Assembly: GCF_902459465.1 (NCBI RefSeq)
Contig: NC_047082.1
Location: forward strand, 62,001-126,000
Length of the DNA stretch: 64,000 nucleotides
Direction of reading: 5' to 3'
Source of the DNA: Asterias rubens
Taxonomy: Eukaryota; Echinodermata; Asteroidea; Forcipulatida; Asteriidae
The position numbers were made by a program, and so were the translations under genes. Below are positions 22,181-33,000 of this stretch, one piece after another (the first letter of the stretch is position 1; every line of letters begins with the position of its first letter). A model generated the notes under the pieces. It made no database searches. It had not been told where the DNA came from and was given only the letters and a program-made list of their open reading frames with translations.

Positions 22181-23810
22181 AACCCTAACGGCCAAGGTTC
22201 TGAGGTTCATGATCAGTACCTTACTCATATTTTCTCACAAGACAACAACAAATCCAGGTATAAAGAACCTTTTGTTGTCTTTCCTTCGTGAAGTCTAGGT
22301 TTTATTGGGGTAATGATGTTTTCAAAGGAAGATCATACCGAACGCGAATGGGCAAGATGGAAGGAATACCAACATAAAGTGGTTCAAATGCCAACAAAAA
22401 ACAGTTAATATTATGCATTTACCATTGAGTTTAATCCGTTCTTGTGATGATATATGGGAGCCAGAGGTGCATTGTAATTGAATGGTACACACTACAAGTT
22501 CAAAACATTTGTTTACTGCATTACTCAGTAATGTTAGATTTATCAACAGGATCAATCACTGAAGTGTCTGTTTGCATTTTTTTATCAAGCCACTTTTTAG
22601 GACTCATTATGCCTTTTACTATTTTTGTATCCCAAGATAATCTCACGTGGAGGTAAAAACAATGGACCCTTCCCATGAAATATGCTTTTAACAGCATTTT
22701 AACAGCATTTTTTGGTGTTTACACAAATATCTTATCACTCTGTGTCGCCGACAAACTTCCCGAAAATTGCCATAATTTATTTGTCAATTATTGTAATGAT
22801 ATAATTTGGCACTTTTTTTTTGGGGGGGGGGGGAGTCAATGGTTTAGTGGATGTTATTGCTCACAAAACGGAAATTGGGGATGTGAGAAGTAATTTTTAA
22901 ATTATGTGAATTGTTGCAAAGTTGGATCCGAATCTGGTCAACCGGAGCTGGTCATACACGACCGCGCACAGTTTTATTATTCACGTGTTTTCAAACATGC
23001 CGCCAGGCCCCGGCTAAACACACAGGAAATCATTTAGTTTGCTTCATTTTAAACCTCATAACCACCGAAGGATACCTTCCAGTCATACTACAAGTAATTC
23101 TAAACTTACCACACTAATTGTCCAGTGTTTCCGTTTACTAAATATACGGCAAAATATGGGGACATTGGAGAGAAAAAACAAGGACGGAGCCCCGTGTATA
23201 ACATGTCAGCCATTTTTTCGGTTTGTGAAGGTGCGCGCGCACAGATCGGCACTGGGTTGATTTGCATATGAGAGTTTTGTATTTCATAATGGGTGGAACG
23301 CAATAAAGGGGAAATGGCAAACAAAGAAACACAAACTATTCAATATAATCTGCTCATCTAAATAAGTGTTTCTGCATACGACGGGTAATTTCTAAATAAG
23401 TAATAATGGACTAATTGGGCAAAAGGAAAGGAAGATTGAATTTACTATTCCTATACATTGATTGACCATCCCTCCCAAATAATGGAATATCAAAAGAAAC
23501 GTTTTATCGGCCAGAAGAGCTTGCTATAAGGTAGGGAGAATACGTGTACATTTCGCTTTATGCATTTATGAAACCATTGATCAACTTTTAAATTCTCCAT
23601 ACCCCCTCAGCTAAATATTTCGGAAACTGACATAATTATGCAGAAGCCCGATTTAAATCTCGGCCAGCGACTCAGGGTTGGGTCTAAAGAATAGGGTCCC
23701 GCAACATTATGATCTGGGGGTTAAATAAAATTAACAAGCAAAAATCGCCAGGATTGATTATAAATAAAAACAACTTTGTCTATGCTTACCAATCGGATAA
23801 ACACCTCCCC
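22181..23810. other. Gene-free stretch upstream of the translocase
   Basis: Several open frames of 60-80 codons occur on both strands, but none has a recognisable domain, splice context or codon pattern that supports a gene. A G10 run at about 22830 and an octamer-like ATTTGCAT near 23261 are the only notable short motifs. Confidence 0.35.
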
Positions 23811-24010
23811 GTGACGTCACAAGACCCCGGCGCTCTGGCTGAAGTAAATGAAGACCTATCATTGGCTGAGAGTTGTGCGTGGTGCGTACACACGTGAACG
23901 TTTCCATTGTTTGGTGGACTAAGCGGTGACGGCCAATAAAATGGGTCTGGTGTTTCTTTGCACGGGTACGGGTATGAAGTTGGCGAATGGCGACACCCAA
24001 GTGACGTCAC
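23811..24010. promoter_or_regulatory. Paired palindromic CRE sites upstream of the ADP/ATP translocase
   Basis: Two identical 10-bp palindromes GTGACGTCAC (23811-23820 and 24001-24010) each contain the full cAMP-response element TGACGTCA. Between them are CCAAT-type motifs in both orientations (CATTGGCT near 23860, GGCCAATAAA near 23931) and an E-box CACGTG (near 23891). The pair lies about 400-590 bp before the translocase start codon. A role in regulating that gene is inferred from position. Confidence 0.4.
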
Positions 24011-24234
24011 AAACATTTAAGTAGGCCTACCGATTATGAGACCCTTTAATTTTAAGAAGAAATGGGTTTGCTGATGGGCGGCCTCTTTGCCAAAGTAACT
24101 GCTTGTGAAAATGGATGCATTTTACTTTTACTTTATATTAGTCTTCGTAATGCACGAATAATCTTCTTTGTGTGTTAAACCATAGAGCTCTATGGTGAAA
24201 CGAAGGCTCAGAAGGTTGGATGTGACACTTCTAA

Positions 24235-24239
24235 CCAAT
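24235..24239 (+). promoter_or_regulatory. CCAAT box of the translocase promoter (putative)
   Basis: AACCAATCACAG is a good CCAAT-box context 168 bp before the ATG at 24403. No clear TATA box is seen nearby. A perfect 16-bp palindrome CCATAGAGCTCTATGG lies 40 bp further upstream. Confidence 0.35.
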
Positions 24240-24402
24240 CACAGCTTCCGTGGCTTGCATACTTAATGAGGTGGCGTTGCTAACAACTCATTTACAGCAG
24301 TTGTTCTCACGTCGTTCAAACAGATTTTCAGCTTTGCAGCTTTCTCTTCCAATCATATTCCTTTACTCTTGAAAGCTTAGGCGGAGAGCATAATCCTCCA
24401 TC

Positions 24403-25743
24403 ATGGGTTTCGACGCGGTTTCTTTCATGAAGGATTTGATGGCCGGTGGGACTGCTGCAGCTATCTCCAAGACTGCAGTAGCACCAATTGAGCGTGTTAA
24501 ACTCCTGCTCCAAGTAAGTTTAACATAACCATACAATACAGAAGATGAATGATTTTGTGTATGGATGTAGAATTAAATTTGAACATTCTTTTTTTTAATT
24601 TTATTTGATATGCATTTACTTTTTCATTTCCCCCCCCCATTTTAACCCATAAAGGTTATTTTAACCCATAAAAGGTAACTATAAATAATTATTAGTAAAC
24701 TTGCAGGTAAAACTTGTGTTGGTTCTGAAGAGAGAGATGTATTCTACACAACCACAGATTTTCTCAGAAACATTTCACCCAAAAGAGTACTATTATTAGG
24801 CTGTATCGACAAGTTTACAATTGATATTGACCTCATCACTCACACAAAGCATCCCTTGAAATACCACTGATATGCATAAAATGTCTTTCCTTTGACGGTT
24901 AACAAGATTAAATAGTTTGATATAAATATAAAGTTGGTGATGTGATCATTGTTTCTTTGTCAACAGGTTCAGGCTGCATCTACCCAGATTGCAGCTGACA
25001 AGCAGTACAAGGGCATCGTTGACTGCTTCTCTCGTGTGACCAAAGAACAAGGATTCAACTCATTGTGGCGTGGCAATCTAGCCAATGTCATCCGCTACTT
25101 TCCAACTCAAGCTCTCAACTTTGCATTCAAGGACAAGTACAAGCAGATCTTTCTGAGTGGTGTTGACAAGAATAAACAGTTCCCTCGCTACTTTGCTGGC
25201 AACCTTGCCTCTGGTGGCGCTGCTGGTGCAACCTCCTTATGCTTTGTGTATCCCTTGGACTTCGCCAGGACTCGCTTGGCCGCTGATGTCGGAAAAGCTG
25301 GTGGTGGTCGTGAGTTCAAGGGACTGGGAGATTGCCTGACCAAGATAGCCAAGTCCGATGGGATCAAGGGACTGTACCGTGGCTTTGGTGTGTCTGTGCA
25401 GGGTATCATTATCTACCGAGCTGCCTACTTCGGCACTTACGACACTCTGAAGTCACTGGTTCCAACCGAGTACAATAACTTCTTTGTGAGCTGGATGATC
25501 GCCCAGGCTGTTACCACTGGGTCTGGGGTTGTCAGCTACCCCTTTGACACCGTCCGTCGTCGTATGATGATGCAATCTGGACGCAAAGACATCCTGTACA
25601 AGGGAACCTTGGATTGCTGGAGTAAGATATTCAAGCAGGAGGGGCCGTCAGCCTTCTTCAAGGGGGCTTTGTCCAATGTTCTCCGCGGTACAGGAGGCGC
25701 CTTGGTACTCGTCTTGTACGATGAAATCAAGAAACTTCTGTAG
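24403..25743 (+). CDS. ANT: Mitochondrial ADP/ATP translocase (adenine nucleotide carrier)
   Basis: Exchanges cytosolic ADP for matrix ATP across the inner mitochondrial membrane. There are two coding exons: 24403-24513 (37 codons, donor GTAAGT) and 24967-25743 (acceptor CAACAG), both phase 0, giving 295 aa, normal for the family (about 298). Three mitochondrial-carrier repeats are visible with the signature PxD/ExxK/R in each: PIERVK near residue 28, PLDFAR in the second repeat and PFDTVR in the third. The last is followed by RRRMMM, the hallmark of ADP/ATP carriers. The start ATG follows TCATC and begins MGFDAVSF, the usual short N-terminus without a cleaved presequence. The gene is intact. 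It lies tail-to-tail with THOC1. It corresponds to the SLC25A4/5/6 group; which vertebrate paralogue it resembles cannot be told. Confidence 0.97.
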
Positions 25744-25936
25744 ACGTCTTCATTTGAACAAAACTCAATTTTTAAAAAACCTGCACATGTACTTCTATCT
25801 CTTAATTTATGCTTCAGTCCCTTGGAATTATGACGACACTTTGACCATAGAATTCAATCATTATTTCTTAAATGCTGCAGCAAAAAACCATTGATACATT
25901 ATTTTAAAAACAACAATCTTGAATCAGTCAATAACA

Positions 25937-25942
25937 ATTAAA
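25937..25942 (+). terminator. Possible polyadenylation signal of the translocase
   Basis: ATTAAA, a common variant of the polyadenylation hexamer, lies about 195 nt after the translocase stop. No canonical AATAAA is seen closer. Other sites are possible. Confidence 0.3.
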
Positions 25943-26124
25943 ATGACACAATCATATTGTAGCTCAAATCAAAGCTTGTTTTACTTCCGGCTTTCTAAAC
26001 AACATCAGTTACAAATTCAATACATGTGCAGCCAGCTGTTTGTAAAAAATAACTTGTGTAAACTATGCAGCCCCTTAAGCGACTCCCAAAAAGGGCCAAC
26101 CAAGATTATTTTGGTGATGATGTC

Positions 26125-26200
26125 AGGGCCCATTTTTACAGATCTGCTAACTATGGCAGAAAAACATACTACGCTAAGCAGCTATATGAAATTGGGCCCT
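26125..26200. mobile_element. 76-bp inverted-repeat element of the GCTGCTTA family
   Basis: Ends are inverted matches: AGGGCCCATTTTTACAGATC at the left and CTATATGAAATTGGGCCCT at the right. Related ends recur at 42928-43172, 47091-47298, 52513-52640 and 61930-62125, so this is one dispersed family of small non-coding elements. It lies between the convergent translocase and THOC1 genes. Confidence 0.6.
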
Positions 26201-26240
26201 AGTAAATTGGTTCAATACTATCAGAGACCTAACAGTTGAG

Positions 26241-26246
26241 TTTATT
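26241..26246 (-). terminator. Possible polyadenylation signal of THOC1
   Basis: TTTATT on the plus strand is AATAAA in THOC1 sense, about 540 nt after its stop codon. It lies about 500 bp beyond the translocase stop, so 3' UTRs of the two convergent genes could come close or overlap. Confidence 0.3.
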
Positions 26247-26591
26247 GTGGACTAGAGATTAATATGTGATAGAACCTGCCTTTAGAGCTGCTCAAGTCTA
26301 TTGACTCCTTGCATAACACTCAACGCGCTTGCACATGCATGTCATGTCCACCATTTGTGAGTTGAATATGTTCACAAAGAAATTGCATTCAAAATGTGAA
26401 ATGGAAGACGCACATTCTGAAGAGGTGTGTTCTGCAATTTGCAAGGGGTCAATGGAATCAAATTGTAGGTAAAGGGCAAAAAATACCTCACAAATGTTTT
26501 TCACTCAAATTTTTGAGTAGTGAAATGAATGTTTAAAAAAGTATGACTGGCACCCCTGAGTTATTTTTGAAATACGTAGACCACCAACACA

Positions 26592-26705
26592 GGGATAGAT
26601 AGCTCAGTGGGAAGAGCACTGACAGCTTAGTCTGAAGGTCGTAGCTTCAAGCCCCACTCAAGTAAATTGTTCTTTGTTCAACCCATAACAATCTTAATAC
26701 TGAGG
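26592..26705 (+). mobile_element. tRNA-derived SINE, family B
   Basis: The head has an A-box-like TAGCTCAGTGGGAAGAGCAC and a B-box-like GGTCGTAGCTTCAAGCCC, followed by a non-tRNA tail CAAGTAAATTGTTCTTTGTT. The tail recurs at 60024-60130, 63481-63565 and, reversed, 41875-41995, so these are SINE copies rather than tRNA genes. Confidence 0.7.
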
Positions 26706-26783
26706 AATCAAAGGCGCTGTTGTTTGTATATAGTTGTAGAGGACTGGTCTATTATTTAAGACGCAGGGCTCTCTGACAGACCC

Positions 26784-27073
26784 TCAGTTGTCTGACAAGA
26801 CAGACTCCACAATATCATTCAATCCACTCTCCATCAGAGCTTTAGTCAGCACATCCCTAGTAGCCTGGTCTCCCTCTCTATTCATCCAAGCAGTTATCAT
26901 AGCCTTGGATTGCTCCTTCACTTCTAGATTCTCTGTCTGGATGATGGTGATCTCGTCTTCGGTGAGGCTCAACTCAGATGCCAGTGTCTTCCAGTTGTCA
27001 CCGAGGCGAGCGATGACTGCATCAACTTGCTCCTCAAGGAGGATGTTGGACTTCTCTAGTGTTGTAATTGTAT
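26784..27073 (-). CDS. THOC1: THOC1 terminal exon: death domain
   Basis: A single exon encodes 95 residues that form the six-helix death-fold domain. Its family landmarks are LGDNWKTLASELSLTEDEI, then AMITAWMNREGDQAT and LTKALMESGLNDIVESVL. Human THOC1 has the same domain at its C-terminus. One clean exon holding the whole domain is consistent with its origin as a module joined to the older THO subunit. Confidence 0.93.
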
Positions 27074-30000
27074 CTGGAGTAGAAAACGAAATCCCCAAAT
27101 AACTAATAATGTGGAGTTGTGACTGAGGGGTGGCATTTCTGATCAGCAGAGTGTTGATTTGAGTCCTGGTCTCGGCACTTATGTCCTAGAGCAATATACT
27201 TTACCATTATTGCTTTGTCCTTCATATGGGACATTAAGCAGTAGCTCCCATGTACTGCACGTAAAAGATGGTAAGAAGGTAATGCTTGTAAAAGATGTGC
27301 ACGTTGCAAGCATCCTCCTTTACAGGTTTCCTCAGGCTTGCGAGCTACAGTTGTAAGTTCACAGAAGAAGGTAATTTATTTCCAGAAGAAGGTAATGACA
27401 TTTACTTTAACCATGTCACCAAAACATCACCGCCGAAAAGGGTCTCTTAAACAGGGCTTTGGTTTCAGTACATTCAATATGACGACCAGATCACCCTAAT
27501 TCCTACATTTGAGAGGTAATATCTTGACATAGTTACTCACCATCATCCTCTCCCTTCAGCAAGTCGTCATTTTCAACATCAACTGGCTCCTCCGTCTTCA
27601 ACTCCTCAGTTGAGGTTTGCTGTTAAAATCAAAACACAACCAGGAAGTTTAAGCCTTAAATACAAGCAAATGTTTAATATAATTTTGCTGTGGAAGACAT
27701 GTGTCTCTTCAGGAAACCACAACTTCAAAGCAAGATGACCTACTTATACGCTAATCTGAATAATGTATTTTTACATAGGAACGGGATCCGCATGTCACAT
27801 TGACACACAGACTCTTTGTGAAACCCGAACATTGAATTGACCTACATCTTCCCGCCACTGTTGCAATTGATTACATGCATCTTTGGGAATATGCGACACT
27901 CCATGAACATGCAAATTACATCACTTTCTGTAATGATATGTGACTCTTTGTGAAAACTGTGATGATATTAAAAGAAACCTACCGGCATATCCTTGGCCAG
28001 CTTAGTGACCATGAGTTCCAGGTAAGCAGGGACTGATTTGACTAGAGGTTGAGTGCTTGTGATGGTCTGGAAGAAGTATGGGCTACGTCTAGCTAAGAGC
28101 CGCAGGGCACACCAGGCAAAGTTACTGTTATTCACCACCCTGGAGAAACACCATAACAAAATAGTTAGAGTTAACTGGTTCAGATTAGGGGAATAAAAGG
28201 GTAGTGCAGTTCTTCAACGTACGTTTAAAGCCGGCAGGGTCAGCGGCCGTGTGATAAAGGCCCGAGCCTTTATCGCACGGCAACGACGCTGCAAGGTTTT
28301 AATTGGACATTGAAGAACGAGTCACTACTCTTTTATTCCCATTCATAAATGCCCTTTTGTTAAAAAACGTAAACAATACAGTTATAGACACTTTAACAAT
28401 TTCAGTTCCAGGTTTGAAATATTTTTTTCCAAAACTTTGTGAAGAATCTGTTTAAAGCGCGCGGGTTGTGTGTACGCGCGCGCGCTTAGATTATGCGCTG
28501 ATAGCTATGATTTGCGCATTCCGCGTGATAATCTTGCGCGCCCGAGACGCGGAAGCCAGCTCAGTGTGCATAAACAGAGCTCCAGTGTGCATTAACAAAA
28601 GGTTTATGCACACCCCCGTGACGCGTTCTCCACCAATAGGAGAAGAGAAACTGTCTGGGGTATTTATGAATGAAGGTTATAAGTATATTACTTGGTAAAT
28701 GTTATAGCGCTGTATATAATGGGTCAATTAGCGCTTATAGTCGTCACTCGGTGTCGCTAGAGGCGCTTCAACATGTGGCGCAATATGTAATCAATCAAAC
28801 CAGGAACATCTTTTCTTTTCGTTAAGTGCATTGGGTACTTTTACATGCGTTACACAACACATGGGACCTACGGCTTTATGTCCAATCCTAAGAACGCAGC
28901 AATAATGGTTAAATATCTTGCTTAAGAACACAAGTGTCAAGGCCGAGACTCAAACCCACACTCTGTTGATGAGAAACACCAGAGACTGATGATAATCCGC
29001 TCATCCACGACACGGCACAATTAATGTACTCTGCTGTTTGGAGCAAAATGGTGTAGAACCAGTAACAAACTATATAATATTTTGCCACTATGTCAGAGCT
29101 GTATGCTTTCGTCTTGAAAGGGCAAGGACACCAAGTCATTTTCTCCGTGTAAAAGGGCACCCATTGTAATTTTCTTCTGAAGCACTTCAAGGTCACCAAG
29201 GCAATGACCAGGGTGCATGGAGGCAATCAGGCCTGCCAATCTATTATTCCATAGGTGTGACTTACTTGTATTCTTGTTCTATCATGGCACCAGGGTCAGC
29301 TTGATCAATGGCTTCTTCAAAGTAGTCCTCAAGAGAAGGAATGAACATTCTGAGAATTGACAACAACAGTAAACAATGATTTCATTTATTTCAAACTCAT
29401 CCTATTAATGAAACCATGGGTTGGAATCATGGCTCAGCCAGGTCATACCCAAATGACCTATTACCCAAGTAACTGTCTTAAGCCCTTTTCACACTGAATA
29501 TCTTAACCCCGTAGAGTTGTCCTGGGGAGGCCCCTGAGACTTGTTTACCCCATGGTTACCCCAGCATATTTTCACACTGTGTCTCTACTTCACAGGGCTC
29601 GGCTGCACAGTTCAAGAATACGCTGGGGTTTTACCACTTACTCTGGTGCAGGGTATGGGGGGGGGGTAGACCGGGGGTAAAGCGATCATAGTGTGAAAAG
29701 GCCTGCAGTAATTAACCAGGGGCAACCCTGGGAAAAGGAGTATCGGAAAACGGCTTTACTAAACATACATCGCCACAACTTGAGGGCAGATGTCTTGGTC
29801 TTACCTGTTTTCAGCACGGCATGCATCCAGGTTGTCAGGGCAGATATTCCAGAGTCTTGTCAGCTCAGGGCTTCCCATATCAATCTTCTTGTTAGGGGTG
29901 TTGATTCTAAGCTCCTCCCCTAAGCTTCGCTTCCTGGCTCTGATCAAACACAATGACTAACAAATTACACATCAAGTTCTTGTAGAGCAATCTTACTTTG

Positions 30001-33000
30001 ACACCGAGGAACATCATCAGTTTGGTTGGCAAAGTGGTACCTTTCATCAACTTCTACCTCTAAGCTTAATTTCCGCTTGGGGTATTATCAGGGTTTGTCC
30101 TTAGCTTTAGTGATGAGCCAGCAGGACCAGTTAGCTTGTCATTTCACTAGTCTGTCAGCTTATTATTCACAAGTCAATATTTTAAATGAAATACAAATGC
30201 TTTTCAACTCTGAACTAGCCAGCTGAACCACTTGGAGAAAATGTTGGCTGGTCCTGACGCTGACTTTGTGGATGAGTGTGTCGAGGCCGAGCTTTTAAGA
30301 CCACTGAACTCAAGCTCTGGTGTTTCTGATCAACAGAGTGTGGGTTCAAGTCCAGCTCTTGACACTTGTTTCCTCAAGCAAGACATTTAAACATTATTGC
30401 TCCTTCCTTCGCATTGGATGTAAAGCTGTAGGCTTCTTGTGATGTTATAAAAGCACTCAAAAGTAAGAAGGATAATCAATAACAAACAAAACCTTTACAA
30501 ATGGAAAACAATAATATCAACTGACCTTGGTTTGGGCTGTGCTGCGGCATTAACAGGCCTGGAATGAAATCAAAAACAAAATGGTAAACATTGCTAAACT
30601 TAAAAATTTCATTTTAACTCTAGAATACACAAAAGACAAATTGAAACTGTCTTTAAAAATATAATTGCTAAGATTAATCGAAGTCTTTCTCGAAGGCTAC
30701 AGAGAAAGACTCTGCTAGGGTCTAAACATCACACCATTAACTATATGTTGCATTTAAACCATAGATAATTTTTGTTGGTAAGAAGTTTGCAACAGCTTAA
30801 TCCATTTCCCCAAAAAAAGAAAATTTGTCAAGGTATAATCACATTGGAGTCTTGAATTTTCTTGAAATGAAATGATTCTGGATCTTACTGTTCTCTGATG
30901 TAGCTTGGACAGGCTTCATTCTTCCACATGTTCCAATGTTCCTCTCTCTCTAGGATATGCTGTCAAGAGAAATCAAGAACTCATTACTTCATTAACTAAT
31001 ACAAGTTTTAAATATTCATGCCTCGTAAAAGGGGGAAATCTTCAAGTTTTTTTCAAGCGTGTCATGACCAAATGGTCAAGCTCTTTGAACTAACGGGAAC
31101 CCAAAATGATCCCATTCTTTGACACACTATTTTTCTCTGATAAAGAAACAGGCGTAGCCAAAATCGCTTGATTCGGATGAGGCTCTACAAGCAGGACATA
31201 GTTTGTTGTTTTATTAAACTGCCACTTTATAATAGTAATAACAACAATAACAATATTGGGGAGGCGACTCATCCTTACTCACTGCTGAGAAGCTGAACTG
31301 TGAAGGATGTGGCTACATTATCTTTGAGCTGCTGGCATGCAAGGGTGCCTCTGGCAGCCAGCCACATCAACCCATACACAGCCACCAAGCACAGCCTGAG
31401 ATTGAAAGTGTTTGAGTTTTGCAGAGGTTGCAGGGAGGTAAACGAGAGGGCCCAGATAAAACTCCTCATGGCATAAGAGAGAACCAAAGCACAACTCTAC
31501 TCACATGGCCCAAGCTGGATATTGAACCTCTACACTGGTGAGAGGCGAGTGCTATGCATAGAAGCCAACCATGCTACCCCTGTTAAGGATGACTAATGCT
31601 ACCCACGTTAAGGATGACTAATCAAACCACAATGAATAGTTTACCTGTATTGTTTTAGCAAACTCCTCACCGCCTGGTGATGTTTCCTTCAAGATCTCAT
31701 ACACTGTCTCTGTGGTGTTCTTGATGTACGATGTCATATCATCAGTAAGAACGTGTTCTACCCTTTAAACAAAAACATCGTTGATAGAAAATTACAAGTA
31801 GGGGTATAGAATGGTAAACACTCAAAAGTAAATGACTAAAAAGTTCTTTGGCAAAAGGGCCTGCAGCTGTTGATAGTAAAACATATTTTGAGAAAAAATT
31901 CCTTTCAAAGTAATATGGTTTGGACAATTTTTTGACCCTCCAGAAAATTAGTCTAAAAAATGAATCATGCATGAACCAACAAGATTAACAATACACTTCT
32001 GTACTTTATCTAATAAAGATAAATGACAGGAAAAAGCTTTGACTGAAATGTGACAATAGTACCCACTTAGGGGACAGATAGTTGCCATGTGCATATGCAT
32101 AGTGGCGAGGTGCATAAAGCTCTCACCTCTAACCAATATGACTCCGGTTCCAATCCCGGCTAAGATCAATGTTAGTAAAGCTGTGCGTTGGTTCTCAATT
32201 GTTCATTTGTTGTATTATTTGCATTGCCATTGTTTGTCTAAAGCCCTGTGGTCTAAATGAAATGGCGCTATATAAAAACCCATTGTGTTGTATTGTATAT
32301 ATTGCATTGTGCTATGAGGGTTTGTCTCCGGGCCCTTCCGGTTTTAATCCATCCGGAAAATCAAACAGGTTCGATCTCAGGCTGTGTTCCGTGGTCATAT
32401 ATGGGTTGATGTGGCTGGCTGCCACAGGCACCCCCCGTGCATGTGACTCCAACATGTTGTAGCCACGTCCTTCGCAATTCAACTTATCAGCTGCGAGTAA
32501 GAATGATTAGCCTTCCAAACTATTAACACTATTTGCTTCTCTCTCCATAAACTTACCCCTTGAATTTCACATGTTGGTTGAGGTACTGGAACAGGATCAG
32601 AAACTGGAGGAGAACATACCGTCTGAAAGTAGAGTCACTTAACTGAAGATCGTACAACTGTTGAATCAATAAAAGCCAATCTTTGTTCAAATAATTTCAT
32701 TATTGCACCGCAGTTTGAGAAAATGGCCTCCCAAAGGCAAACCATTGAGGGCGTTCTGCATTGACCTTTCCCCATAATACACTTTGAGAAAATGGACTCT
32801 CATGGGTAAACCATAGAGGAAACTGCCTGTATTGACTCCTTCTTACCTTTTCACTTGTGAGGTACTTTGCAAAGAAGACATGTTTATCAGTCGGTGGTTC
32901 ATCTTGGGTCTTAGAAGCTGATACATCATCTAGCTTTAGACTGCTGAAGGCTCCCAGGACAGCTTTGGTGTACTGTGGGATATAAGAATACTTCATTGTT

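Noticed and set aside
25188-25730. Minus-strand and other-frame open frames over the translocase
   Set aside because: Shadows of the conserved carrier gene on the plus strand.
26592-26680. tRNA gene-like sequence with A and B boxes
   Set aside because: Acceptor stem does not pair and the tail is shared with three other copies, so it is called as a SINE.
26788-27102. 104-codon plus-strand open frame
   Set aside because: Antisense shadow of the THOC1 death-domain exon, which has clear homology on the minus strand.
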